A stretch of DNA of 64,000 nucleotides from Carex sylvatica (lineage: Eukaryota > Streptophyta > Magnoliopsida > Poales > Cyperaceae): NCBI GenBank assembly GCA_964058845.1, contig CAXKVR010000118.1:22501-86500 (forward strand). The letters are read 5' to 3'. Below, one piece after another: positions 41,492-53,032 of this stretch. Every line of letters begins with the position of its first letter. Within the stretch, counting starts at the first letter, position 1. Under the pieces are notes generated by a model. That model made no database searches and was not told where the DNA came from. It saw only the letters and a program-made list of their open reading frames with translations. The translations under genes and the position numbers were made by a program.

Positions 41492-43618
41492 ATTTTTTTT
41501 AGTGGGAACTCCTGACATTTTGTTGACTTTTCACCCGTAAATTATGTACTTAACTCTTTAGGTATGTAAGTGTAAGCTTATAATGGTCATAAATCGAACC
41601 TGTCTTAGTTATGCTTATGCACATAAGTTTTCAAGTGGTTTCATTTGATATTAGAAAATGAGAAGTAATCTTTTCTTAACTCATGTTATGTCGAAATTTT
41701 TATTTTTTCTATCTTAAAAAAAAAAAAAGTAAAACGAAATAACTAAGATTAGGTCAGAATTTCATTTTTGACATGGGCCAGTTTTAAACTGCGGACATCA
41801 ATTGAGTGTCTGCAGTTTGAAACTATAGACATGTACATATCCTTTTTTGTGTGTTCAAAGCCGTTGCTTTGATTTTTGTGGGCCCCAAATTGTTTTGGCA
41901 AATCCAAAACACATCTTCTAGAGCTCAATTTTAGACATGATTTAAAGTTCTTTGAAGAAATATAACATTTTAATTTGATGACGGAGTCCATTATTCTTTA
42001 TATTATGTACCATTTGCATGCTTCTTCAAATGATGAGAAGGATTGGAAATAGGATTCAGCAGATCGAGATGCTCTCGCCATTTTAGTTTCATTATTTTGA
42101 ATTTCTAGTTGAGTAGCTATCTATTCTGGGCAATGGTACCAAACTACCAATGGAGATAAGAAATGCGGCACGAAAAGGTGAACCTCCTAAAAATGTAAGT
42201 CAGAGAAAAAGGATAATATTGAGCACGGTAATGTTTTTATTTGCCTGTCGTCAATTGGGAGAGGAGAGGAGAGAGATGAGAAAAGAGAAACAGAGAGGAG
42301 AGAGATGAACTCAGTAATACAGAATTTTAAATGGGGGTAAAATTGTCAATTAGATTTCTAATCATTATTAATATGAACTTTTTAGTGATTTTTTTTTAAA
42401 CTGCGTATATTAAGAAAATAAGTGAGTTTAGATGGAGAAATAACTAATTTTCAAGTTTGAATGAGAAAATATCACAATAGAGCTCCACTCTCAAGTTGCA
42501 AAACAGAGCGCGGTCCCATGTGATTACATAACATTATAAAGGGTCATATATGTTACTATATAACAAGATTTATTACTACTTAGCTTGTTTAGCAGCTTGG
42601 CCAATTAATTAAAATTGCCAATTGTTTTTATTCTAATGTCATAGCGGTCAAATTGGATTATTATTTTCTCAAGACCTTTTACTTATCTTATGATGTGTGA
42701 ACTATAATTAATTTCCATTTACTTACTTTTATCTATGTGTGGTTGTGTGTGTGTGTTGGGTGGGGGGTGGGGGGGGGGGGGGGGGGGGGGGGGGTGTGTT
42801 AAAAAAGGTCCTAACTCGGCTACTAAATACATTTTATAAATACACTTTATACATGGCAGGATGATCTATCTTTATATTAACTGAAGTTCAAGGTACGGAT
42901 TTGTATGCTTCCAATAAATTAGTATTAGATTTTAAAAGATTAATTAATCAATCATATCCTATTGTTTACTATATTTTTTTAGATAAGTAGAAAATTACTT
43001 GATCTAAAAATTCTAGACCATTCAAAAATAGTGATTTTCTACCTATTTAAAAAATTAGTAAAAATATTCTTAAAAAAAATTACAGTTTAGTTTGAAAGTA
43101 CATTTTCAAAAGGAGATCGTGTTGAACAATTCATATCGACTGTTTGAATTTTGAAAATGAAGATATTAATTCATAGTATAGGTCAATCTATATTCCATGC
43201 ATAGTATGGTAGCCTCACTTACGATTTATAACTATATATGTATTGTTTGCTACTTCAAATTGTTCTCAAGTCCAGAAGTCCTTGCCTTGTTTTCTCACCT
43301 AGAGTCTAGAGAATCTTTTTGAAGATAGATCGTAGATAATGTCAATGTTATATATAGATTTTTTTTATAATCTAGTAGCTAGTTTTTTAAAATTAGCACC
43401 ATAAATTGTTGAATCGATCTCATCTCTGTTTACTTGGTGAACTTGTAGGATCGGAAGCTTAATTTATACCCAGATCTTCCATTTTTTTTAAAGTTAATTT
43501 GCAGAGTTCATGTGCTTAGTGATTGACTTCCACTAAAATAATGTCTAATTGAGTTGTTGCAATTAAGAGAGACGGTAACACCTTAGGGGAGAGAGAGGAA
43601 GGAGAGTCACAAGCAGAG
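41492..43618. other. Intergenic AT-rich DNA upstream of the ankyrin gene
   Basis: No gene recognised. It contains a GA-rich block (42246-42310), a TG repeat leading into a run of 26 G (42769-42794), and part of a foldback MITE (about 42970-43200) sharing the GATTTTCTACCTATTTAAAAAA-type inner arm. Confidence 0.6.
42769..42794 (+). repeat. Poly-G run of 26 bases
   Basis: Twenty-six consecutive G, preceded by TGTGTGTGTGTTGGGTGGGGGGT. Length may be inexact because homopolymers are hard to sequence. Confidence 0.8.
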
Positions 43619-45835
43619 ATGGCAGCTAATTCTGGGAGAATTTTATTAGATCGGAGACTACATGATGCAGCAAAGAATGGTGACATGCCTGCCTTAGAAG
43701 TGCTTCTTTCCGGAACCATACAAGTAGAGGGTGAAATAGCCGTCCCTATTGCAGGGGAAGTTGAGACGACTCCTCAGCACCCCAGACCACAAGCTAGCTG
43801 CCTCTCAGGAGTTACCCATGGTGGAGATACAGCCCTACATATCGCAGCTCGCTTTGGCCAAATTGAGGTGGCAGAAAGAACTTGTCGTGATAATGTATAT
43901 CTCTTGCTTCAGGACAATGCCAATAAAGAGACACCCCCTACACTATGCCGCCAAAGCTGGGAAGCACGAATTAGTCACCCACTTCATCCAACGCTCCCGT
44001 GAGGTGCCTAACCACATCGACCTGGCCAACAAAATAGCGCGACAGACGAACAAAGATGGAGAGACTGCCTTATATCAGGCAGTTCTCTACGGACATCAAG
44101 CTGTTGTAGAGGAGTTTATTTTGCTCAATTGGCAAGCATCCCCAACAACAAAAAGATATCTCCACGTACTATACCTGGCAATATTTCAAGATCAACGTGC
44201 TATTGTTACTTCTTTGATTGGATCATTACGTGACGATGTGTCACCAGAAGCATATGCAGGACCAGATGGACAAACAGCTCTACATATTGCGGCTCAAAGA
44301 ATAGGTAAAACTAGATGCAAATCCTATTTAATCTTTTATGCTCAACTAATTAAGTTGTATAATATTATATGTGAGTATCCCTCTCTTAAATTATGTAAAA
44401 TATGAAACGTACTCAATTGCTTTTGAAACTTGGAAATATTTATGATAACAAAGAGTAAGAATAACTTACCAAGGGAGTTCTAATGATTTTATATTGGGGA
44501 GGCTTTCTTGGATAAAAAAAAAAAAATTGAAATTCAATGTGTTGCATAGAAAAAAAAAAGTGGGTGTAAAGCCATTGATAATCAAGATGTTTGGAAAAAA
44601 ATAGAAGTTAATGGGGTGTTAAATTATAATATTTACAGTCAAACAAATATATAATTTATGAAGGTAGTTCTATAGGTTTTTTGGGGAGCCCTAAAGATTA
44701 TTTGGATCTAAAAAACTGAAATTTGAAATTGTCTAGCTTAGATAGACGAAAATAGTTGTAATGGTCAGTTTAAAATAGTTGCTTAGATCAACAAAAATAG
44801 TTGTAATATTTGTGTGTTGTTGAAAAGTTTAGAAGTTATATACAAAACACAGTCATTTGTATGCATGAGAGACAAAAATGTTAGTTTGAATAAACAGAAA
44901 TTTGAAATATGTGTCAAACTTCACCCATACTGCACCAAAATATTTCTTAATTCTATCATAGTATCCAATTAGTTGTGCAGACTGAATTTTTTTTTTTCGA
45001 TCGAGTAGGGTTAAAATATATTATTGGGTTTGTGCTCCAATCATGCTCCACATTCTTATATATCTTTTCAAAGTAAGAACAATTGATCCGAACCGCTCAA
45101 CATAATCTTCATATTAAAATTTTCTTGGTGATCAAATTTTATAATTTTTGGAACTCTTCTTTTATTATTTTAGATAGGTAGAAAATCACTGTTTTCAGAT
45201 GATTCTCGACCATCCAAAACAGTAAATTTTTTATTGCTTTAGTTAAAAATATCCAAGTATGTTGTGCCCGCGAAAACTCACTTGTATTTCTACAGGTTTT
45301 GTTCAGGAGGTACTAGACTGGAGACCAGAATTAGCAAACTCTATTGACAATTCAGGCAGTACACCTCTTCACTTTGCAGCAGCATCTCGCAATCTTGCTG
45401 CATTAAACACGAAACTACAGAACAACATAACTTGTGCGTATGTGGCCGACTCCTCTGGATTATATCCCGTTCACCTTGCAGTCAAGATGGGTTTTGCAGA
45501 AGTAGTGGCCAAGCTCTTCGACCACTGTCCTGACTTGGACCAGTTACTTGATAATAATGGCAGAAATTTTGTTCATCTTGCAGTGGAAAATAAAAAGGAG
45601 TACATTGTGCGGTGGATCTGTAGACAAACTGAGGTTGGAGAAGCAATGAATGCCCCGGATAAGTGGATAACAACGGAGACACGGCTATGCATCTGGCTGT
45701 AAAAGCAGGACACATTAATATCTTTGCTCGTCTTATGGAAACAAAAAAGGCACACTTATGTGTGACGAACAAGGACGGGTTGAGACCTCGTGATCTTGCC
45801 ATATCCAAGAGGCGATTGGCTTCGGAAATTGGCAG
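43619..45835 (+). pseudogene. Ankyrin-repeat protein gene, ACD6-like, frameshifted and lacking the membrane domain
   Basis: Exon 1 runs from ATG 43619 to a donor at 44305; exon 2 from 45296 to a donor at 45836; the joint is phase 1 and in frame. Ankyrin units include GDTALHIAARFGQIEVAE, L-H-Y-A-A-K-A-G-K-H-E-L-V, DGETALYQAVLYGHQAVVEE, G-Q-T-A-L-H-I-A-A, GSTPLHFAAASRNLAAL, G-L-Y-P-V-H-L-A-V-K-M-G and GRNFVHLAVENKKEYIV. An extra C in a run at 43934-43938 breaks the frame in exon 1. An apparent 1-nt loss near 45662 breaks it in exon 2, after which D-T-A-M-H-L-A-V-K-A-G resumes. Plant proteins of this type normally end in a PGG domain with several membrane helices. None is visible downstream, where CACTA 3 begins 104 bp on. 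It is probably a pseudogene, though both indels could be sequence errors. Confidence 0.8.
44305..45295 (+). other. Intron of the ankyrin gene
   Basis: 991 bp, GTAAAA...TTTCTACAG. It contains part of a foldback MITE (about 45045-45245: AATTGATCCGAACCGCTCAAC and TTAGATAGGTAGAAAATCACTG) and otherwise AT-rich DNA. Confidence 0.7.
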
Positions 45836-45938
45836 GTGACTCATGACACCATCTCACAATATGTTTCTTACTATTAGATTACCAGCCTGTCATCAGCCTG
45901 TTTGACATAACCATGAACATGCATTTAAACCATACAAA

Positions 45939-46654
45939 CACTAGTGGAAAAATAGGAATCATGATCGGCCTATCTGGATCGGCTATACGTAACAACCGAT
46001 ACTAATACCTATCTGGATTGATTTTATTAATAAAACCGATCCTAAAAACTAATCAGATCAGATTTTTTGGTCAACCGATTCTAATTTATGAACTATTAGA
46101 ATCAGTTATCTCTAAAAACCAATCCTAATAGTATCATAATTGGTTCTAACAAAAAATCGATCCTAATTATCATATATTATGATCGGTTATTATAAAAAAC
46201 CGATCCTGATAGTATCAAGATCAATTCTAACAAACAACCGATCCTAATAGTTCTATAATTATGATCAGTTATTTGTTAGAACCGATACTAATAACTATCT
46301 GGATCAGTTGTTTGTTAGAACTGATCCTGATAACTATCTGGATCGGTTTTTTATTAGAACCAATCCTGATAACTATCTAGATTGGTTATTATCAAAGAAC
46401 CGATCTTGATACCTGTTTTTTATTTTTTTAAATTAATAAAAAAATAGGATCGGTTCTTTGATAATAACCGATTCTGATAACTATCTGGATCAGTTATTAA
46501 CTAAGAATCGATCCTGTTTTTTTATTAATTTAAAAAAATTAAAACAGGTATCAAGATCGGTTCTTTGATAATAACCGATCCAGATAGTTATCAGGATCGA
46601 TTCTTAGCTAAGAACCGATCTTGATTCTCTTAATCTGGATTGGTTAATGCTAAG
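45939..46654 (+). mobile_element. CACTA element 3, left end only
   Basis: It starts CACTAGTGGAAAAATAGGAA and continues with the same first hairpins as CACTA 2 (TATCTGGATCGGCT, ACAACCGATACTAAT). It then holds a long, decayed array of GGATCGGTT/AACCGATCC pairs, including large inverted repeats around 46380-46640. No right terminus or transposase follows. It is cut at about 46655 by a foldback MITE half. Confidence 0.82.
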
Positions 46655-46868
46655 TGAATATCTAAATGGTGCAGAATTTTTTAGATCAAGTGATTTTCTA
46701 CTTATCTAAAAAAATAGTAAAAAAATTTCAAAAAATGTAAAATTTGATCTCCAAATACATATTAATATGAAGAACAAGATGAACGGTTCGGATCGACCGT
46801 TAGGATTTTTAAAACTTAAATATTGAGCCATAGCACCGTAGTCCTCTATGCTCACCGTAGCCTTACTC
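46655..46868. mobile_element. Foldback MITE, right half only
   Basis: Matches the right half of the element at 62969-63362: GGTGCAGAATTTTTTAGATC, then AAGAACAAGATGAACGG, then GAGCCATAGCACCGTAGTCC and CCTTACTC. The left arm is missing, apparently replaced by CACTA 3. Confidence 0.75.
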
Positions 46869-46884
46869 TATATATATATATATA

Positions 46885-47272
46885 GAGGAGGGTTCAAATG
46901 CACCCTATCTTTCAAATTATTTTTCTCCGTTTTCAAAGCCCGAATAGTCAATCCGAACCATTAGATACGATCTATATATTAAGATATGCTTGGAGACCAA
47001 ATTTTATATTTTTTGAAATTTTTTTACTATTTTTTTAGATTTATTGAAAATCGCTGTTTTTAGCAAATCTGGACCATAAAAAACAGCGAATTTCAATAAA
47101 TCTAAAAAAATAGTAAAAAAATCCAAAAAATGTAAAATTTGGTCTCCAAGCACATCTTCATATATAGATTGCATCTAACGGTTCAGATTAACTGTTTTGA
47201 CTTTGAAAACGGAGATAAAAGATAGGTTGCATTTGGGTGCACAAAAATTTGGGTGCATTTGAACCCTCCTCT
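46885..47272. mobile_element. Foldback MITE c
   Basis: Ends GAGGAGGGTTCAAATGCACC and TGCATTTGAACCCTCCTC, inside (TA)n DNA. Arms of about 180 bp; centre AAAATCGCTGTTTTTAGC. Inner arms carry GGAGACCAAATTTTATATTT, shared with the neighbouring elements. No ORF. The (TA)n flanks suggest a TA target preference. Confidence 0.85.
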
Positions 47273-47283
47273 TATATATATAT

Positions 47284-47697
47284 AGTAAGTCTACCATACA
47301 TTGCAATGCATATCTTTGTGCATTGGACTATAAATCACTGGATTCAAAGTCCAAATGACCGATCCAAACCGTTAATCTTGTTCTCCATATTAATATGTGT
47401 TTGGAGACCAAATTTTATATTTTTTTTAGAATTTTTTTACTATTTATTAAGCCACATTGAAAATCACTAATCCAACGGTGCCTTTTGATTTTACTGTTAC
47501 CGTTGGATCAGCGATTGTCAAAGTGACTTAATAAATAGTAAAAAATTTCCAAAAAATGTAAAATTTGGTCTCGAAACACATATTAATATGGAGAACAAGA
47601 TTAACGTTTGGATCGGTCATTTGGACTTTTGAATCCAGTGATTTATAGTCCAATGCACAAGAATGCCTATGCATTGCAATGTATGGTAGCCTTACTC
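47284..47697. mobile_element. Foldback MITE d
   Basis: Outer arms AGTAAGTCTACCATACATTG and AATGTATGGTAGCCTTACT; inner arms again GGAGACCAAATTTTATATTT. The centre TCCAACGGTG...CCGTTGGATC differs from MITE c. Confidence 0.85.
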
Positions 47698-47698
47698 T

Positions 47699-47736
<38 letters not shown>
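47698..47736. repeat. (TA)n tract between foldback MITEs
   Basis: Near-pure TA repeat of about 39 bp separating MITE d and MITE e. Confidence 0.9.
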
Positions 47737-48163
47737 GAGGTTGACTACTATGCTTATATAAGCATATCCCCACATATGCTTATAACTCATTTTTTTTTGT
47801 TTCCAATGTCCAAATGGTCGATCTGAATCGTTAGATGTGATCTCTATATTGAAATGTGCTTGGAGACCAAATCTTACATTTTTTTGATTTTTTTTACTAT
47901 TTATTAAGCCAATTTGAAAATCTCTAATCCAACGGTGACTTCTGATTTTACTGTTTTGTTAAGCCACCGTTGGATCAGCGATTTTCAAAGTGGCTTAATA
48001 AGTAATAAAAAAATTCAGAAAAATGTAAAATTTGGTCTCCAAGCACATTTCAATATAGAGATCACATCTAACGTTCAGATCGACCATTTGCACATTGGAA
48101 ACACAAAAATGAGTTATAAGCATATGTGGAGATATGCTTATATAAGTATAGTAGCCAACCTCT
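47737..48163. mobile_element. Foldback MITE e
   Basis: Outer arms GAGGTTGACTACTATGC and GTATAGTAGCCAACCTC; inner arms GGAGACCAAATCTTACATTT and a TCCAACGGTG centre shared with MITE d. It is followed by (TA)n, CA and GA microsatellites to 48234. Confidence 0.85.
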
Positions 48164-49519
48164 AAATATATATATATATATATACACACACACATACATA
48201 TATATAGAGAGAGAAAGAAAGAGAGAGAGAGAGATTGATTAATATGCTTTCGGTAGCACTTTGGCCGAAGTACTACTAATTCAAATTTCAAAAAATCAAA
48301 TTCGAAACTTCAAACTAAGTAGTTCAATAAATTGGTATATATTAAACTTGTAGAATATCAATTTTTTACTATTTCTGAAATTTTTCTTACTATTTTTTAT
48401 GATTTATAAAAGATGGCAAAAATGTGGCCTAAAAAATTGACAATTATTGAGCACGTTTCTCTTTTGTTGGCTAGTTATTGAGTACTCGTGCAGAACAATT
48501 CTTACGTGGAACACATCACTGCTCCCCAATTTTTAAGATATGACAGACACTATTACATTACCCTCGACTTGTAACTCCTTCATTCTTAAACTCTTTCCAT
48601 ACTTCGATTTCTCATTCCAAAATTAAACAAATAATGTACTTTCTTAGTAAAAAAAAGAACATAATATACTTAATTTATGAAATATGGGAAACAGCAGTGT
48701 GACCAATATAATGAACTGGCGCACACAGGCAGCATTGTGCTGAAAGGCAAGACTTTCTTTCCAATATTGAAATAGCAACGGTAGCTGAATTAAAAACAAC
48801 AATTTTTAGAACAGAAATAATTGTGTGCGCGTGCGCGTGCGCGTGTGCGTGTTGAGTAGGGAGAAAATTGGGATGGAGATTGGGGAGAAGATAAAAAGTT
48901 TATTGAGAAGAGATGAACCATCAGAAGAGACGCAACAGAGGTAGCAGAAGCACTGCCAGGGGACGAATCAATCATTTCCCTTATAAACCTGACAGGAGGC
49001 ACAGCCAATCCGTCCTCTTATTCCTGGCTGTCATCGTTGAGGTCGTCGCCATCCTCCCTGGAGTCCCTGGACGAATCGTCACAGCCTTTTAAAAACAAAT
49101 AGATTCTCTAAAAACATAAACTATCAGAAACAAAATTTTGAAACTATCCTTCATACTAATAACAGAGAACATATTTTTAATTCAACATATCAAATTATCA
49201 GCAGGCTATTTTAATTCATTCTAGCAAATTTCAAAAAAATACATCATTTGTGATAAAATCATGTAAGATATACATAACAAGAATAAAAAAAATAAAGTTA
49301 AATTCTGTTAAATTAGTAAAATTATAATTTACACAATTTCGATTTTAATAGCAAAAATATATTTATATTTGATTTTTTTTTTTGAAAATATATTGAGGAT
49401 TCAAATAAGAGGTGTAATTGTCAGTCATGGAGAAAAATTTACTTACCAATCAGCCAGTCTTGTCTTAAACGCCAAAAAAAATATAAGTAAAATCTTGAAT
49501 AATTAAATTCGAGACTATT
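48164..49519. other. AT-rich intergenic DNA with microsatellites
   Basis: Mixed TA/CA/GA microsatellite 48168-48234, then unstructured AT-rich DNA, then an alternating GTGCGC tract at 48822-48852. One short ORF (48913-49092) is listed separately. Otherwise I see nothing supported. Confidence 0.6.
48913..49092 (+). CDS. Short ORF, 59 residues, basic N-terminus and one hydrophobic segment
   Basis: ATG 48913 to TAA 49090-49092. The first 35 residues are rich in Arg and Lys (M-N-H-Q-K-R-R-N-R-G). Residues of about 36-52 form a hydrophobic stretch (SVLLFLAVIVEVVAILPGV) long enough for one membrane segment. GC content is higher than the surroundings. I do not recognise a family. It could be a gene fragment or chance; no promoter or neighbouring exon supports it. 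Confidence 0.2.
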   Translation: MNHQKRRNRGSRSTARGRINHFPYKPDRRHSQSVLLFLAVIVEVVAILPGVPGRIVTAF

Positions 49520-49820
49520 CCATCAAATTCTTTTCCTTGACTCTCTCTCCATTTCATCTTTATTGGGAATCCTCCACTTCATTTCTTTGACTTCAAGGCA
49601 GGTGTCAAATTGTCAAGGTGATGCATATGGAGAAAATGATAGTTTCATTTTTAATTCTTGATTTATGATGGTTCCATCAAATTCATTTCCTTGACTCTCT
49701 CCTCTTCATCTTAAAAGGGAACCATCCATTTGTTTCTTTGACTTCCAAGGCAAGTGCCAATTAGTCAAGGTGATGCAACTGGAGAAAATGATGGTTCCAA
49801 TTTTAATTCTTGATATACGA
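49520..49820. repeat. Two-copy tandem duplication, about 154-bp unit
   Basis: CCATCAAATTC...TTTTCCTTGACTCTCTC begins at 49520 and recurs at 49674. Both copies continue through TTGACTTC(C)AAGGCA and TCAAGGTGATGCA to GGAGAAAATGAT. Copies are diverged by several substitutions. Confidence 0.8.
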
Positions 49821-51499
49821 TGGAACGCACCTATTAAGTATTATGTGTTAAAAATAATATAATTGATACCATTTTATTTTATCAGTGATAATTAGTAACA
49901 TTTTATTTAATTTTGATATAAATATCAATTTTCTGAAAATAAATATTGTGCCTCGTCAATAAAAAAAAAAAGTAAAACTTCATGTCAAGAAAATAAAACA
50001 TTGTTTTTTTGTGAACAATTGTTTTTTGAAGAAGTGTTTTTCTCAAATATTAATGTCAAATAAATTATAAATTTTCCGATGAAGGCATTTTGTGAACAAA
50101 CATTTTCTCATAATACATAAGAAAACCCTTTATCAAAATTATTTCGGCTGGAATAAGGTGTCAATGTCATTCTTTTACTTGTTTATTTAACCTGAACCGT
50201 TTAGATAAGACAGGTATAGGTACATTATTTTATTTCTTTAGTTAATAGAATATGGGTAAGGATAAAGATATTTTTTCGTTAAAATTATGGATAAGAGTAT
50301 AGATAAAGATATTTTTTATCCTCTATCATTACAATAATAATTAAAAATAAAAATTATAATATTATATATATTGATATATATTAATATGGTGACGATGAAT
50401 GATATGATATAGTTTTATTCATGATTTATATAAATCTATTCAATAACGCTCTTTTATCTATTTACCTGAACCGTCATACTGTATTCGATAAGATGGATAC
50501 GAGTAGAATTTTATTTTATTTAGCTCATCGGATGAATTTTTTTCCATTAACATAATAGATAAAGGTATGAAAATATTTTTACCTGACCTATTTTGTACCC
50601 GTTAACACCGTCAGTTGGAATTAAAATTTCAATATAACCGTGTAACTTTTCATATATATTTTTCTTAAATTCTAGAAATAAAATAATCGGCGTATCTAAT
50701 TCAGTCGTTGAGATAATGAACTTTTAATTTTACTAATAAATATTCGAGGTATAATTAAAACAAAAGAGAGAAAAACATTTAAGGTGTTTGCGTCTTTGTA
50801 CAAATCAAAAGAGGAAAACACTAAAGTTGAATAAAAACAAACACAAATAATTTACAAAACAAAATTGGTAATTAAGATAAAATTTTCATTTATATGCTCA
50901 TATTTTTGTCCTTTATTTATTTTTTATTTTCTTGAATCCTCCACAATGGAATCTCACAATTACATATGCTAATCTGAATCACTTTGAATTTATTTATGAC
51001 ATATGAATATCTCTTATTAGTAATCTGAGTTTAAAATTAATCACTCAAATTTGATTTGTATTTTGGTAACCATTGAATTATGAATTTGTTTGGATCAAGT
51101 CATTCACCATTATTTTTGTATAAATAGAATATGGCGTGGCGGCCTACTCATTATATTTGATAGATTATGGAATTTATTTTGGAGATATGAAGTATTTCTT
51201 ATCCACTAGCCCTCCACCTTTTATTTTTTCGCTCCTCCAACCACTTCTCTACTCTCTTTTTTTTTTTTCTCCAGCCATCCATTAAATAATGTCTCTTCAC
51301 TAAAGCAGGCTTTCAAAATTATCTCTTAACAATGTCTTTTTATTACATTTTGTACATAAAAATTATAATTTAAAAATCTTCTATTCGAAGTGACAAATTA
51401 TATTTTCGATACTAGCTATATATCCAAATGTTCAAATATTATAAATCTTAATAAAAGGTGAAATATGAGCAGATACAATTGAGTAATTGGATCTAAAAT
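49821..51499. other. AT-rich intergenic DNA
   Basis: About 1.7 kb of strongly A/T sequence. I see no ORF, inverted repeat or transposon end that I can support. Confidence 0.6.
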
Positions 51500-51695
51500 T
51501 TATCATATGTGCCTCTAAATTAAACATGATATTCAATAAAAGGTGATATATGTGCCTTTAGAACATGATATTCCCATAATAGGTGATATATATGTGCCTC
51601 TAAAACATGATATTCCATAAAAGGTGATATATATGTGCCTCTAAAACATGATATTCCATAAAAGGTGATATATGTCTCTAAAACATGATATTCCA
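51500..51695. repeat. Minisatellite, about 47-bp unit
   Basis: Four to five units of AACATGATATTCCATAAAAGG followed by TGATATATATGTGCCTCTAA. The last unit lacks a few bases. Confidence 0.85.
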
Positions 51696-51859
51696 ATTAT
51701 TTATTTCAACCGATTTTTATCATCTGATAGAATATTAAACGCAAATCCAACGTAAGCTTTAATTGGGGTGCAGATAATTAAGTACAAGGCGGTAATTATA
51801 GCTGCATATTATAACTCTAGAAATAATAAAGATATTGGTAAAATTCAGTTCCTTGCTAC

Positions 51860-52436
51860 TAGGGATGGCAAAAAAGTTCAATTAGCCCGGTAGCCCGGTC
51901 TTACCCATCCGATCCATCCTTTATCAGGTCAGCTCGACACTATGATGGACCAGGTAGGGCGGACCTAGAGACGGACCGAGCCGGATCTGGACTTATGTCA
52001 AAGCCCACCAAAAGTCCGTGGACCTTTATGTTAAAAAAAAAAAAAAGCAGACTAGCCGCGCCCTTATTTGCTATTAAATTATAAATTATTTTGTTGCTTT
52101 ATTAGCAAAATCACATTGTTATTTGTTGTTAAACTATGAATTATTTTTTTATTAGAAAAATCACATTATTATTTGTTTTGTTTTCTTGTACGATCCATTT
52201 GATGTGGAGGAATATTATGGATGGGCTAGCGGGTATGGGCAGTCCAGGTAGGCCCATGGGCTGAAACAGGCAAGGATGGGCAAGAATGGACTTGGGAGAA
52301 AGGCCCATAGACAGGCCGAGCATAGATTTTCAAGCCTATAACAGATTGGACTGGGCAGGTGGACCATCAGTTTTTAACGGGCAGGCCGAACATTAACTTA
52401 GTAAATACCCGTGAGCTCGGCCCATTGCCATCCCTA
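51860..52436. mobile_element. hAT-type MITE, 577 bp
   Basis: Terminal inverted repeats TAGGGATGGCAA and TTGCCATCCCTA, with longer similarity inside (GCCCGGTAGCCCGG; GAGCTCGGCCCATTGCC). The flanking 8-bp duplication CTTGCTAC is perfect (51852-51859 and 52437-52444), the size expected of hAT transposases. GC-rich ends and an AT-rich middle; no transposase. Confidence 0.9.
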
Positions 52437-52444
52437 CTTGCTAC

Positions 52445-53032
52445 AAATGATGGCAACAAGATAATTTTTTTTGGATGTTAATCGATCTTTTAAAAGAGAA
52501 GGATGCTATTCGTCCAATCTGTGTCATTACTATCGAGGCCGAAATTTTGATATATTTTTCTTAATAGTTCGTCTGTTTTCCTGTCTTGCAAATAAGCAAT
52601 GACACGAGTATGCTGTGATGGTGATGTAAGAGGCATTACTTCATATGAACAATTCAAATTGAAGTCGTCAACCAACTAAAGCTGTGCACAAGCAAATTAT
52701 TAAGAAAAAAAGTCAATACTTATAAACTATAGTGAAAACCAAAGACTTAATTATTGGATGATATAAATTATAGATATCTAATTAGGATAACGGACCACGA
52801 TTTTCTTTTGATCAGGTCTAGTGATTTTTTGTATCGGATAAATTATTTGATAATATAATCTCATCTCAAGAGATAGAAACCGTTTAAATGACGGGAAAAA
52901 AAACAGTAAAATATGTAGTGCTTCTAAAAAAACTTTCATTTCTATTGGAAAGTTAGATAGTTATATGTGCAACAATTTGATTTAGTTTATAATTTGTTCA
53001 CTATCTGAAAACTAGAATCTATATATAAAATT
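52445..53032. other. Intergenic DNA with an unassigned ORF fragment
   Basis: On the minus strand 52675-52490 reads through SPSQHTRVIAYLQDRKTDEL and NFGLDSNDTDW with coding-like composition, but no family is recognised and no neighbouring exons are seen. The rest is AT-rich. Confidence 0.3.

Noticed and set aside
52490..52675. Minus-strand ORF of 61 codons as a gene
   Set aside because: Composition is coding-like but there is no recognisable domain and no flanking exon, so it is kept only as an unassigned fragment.
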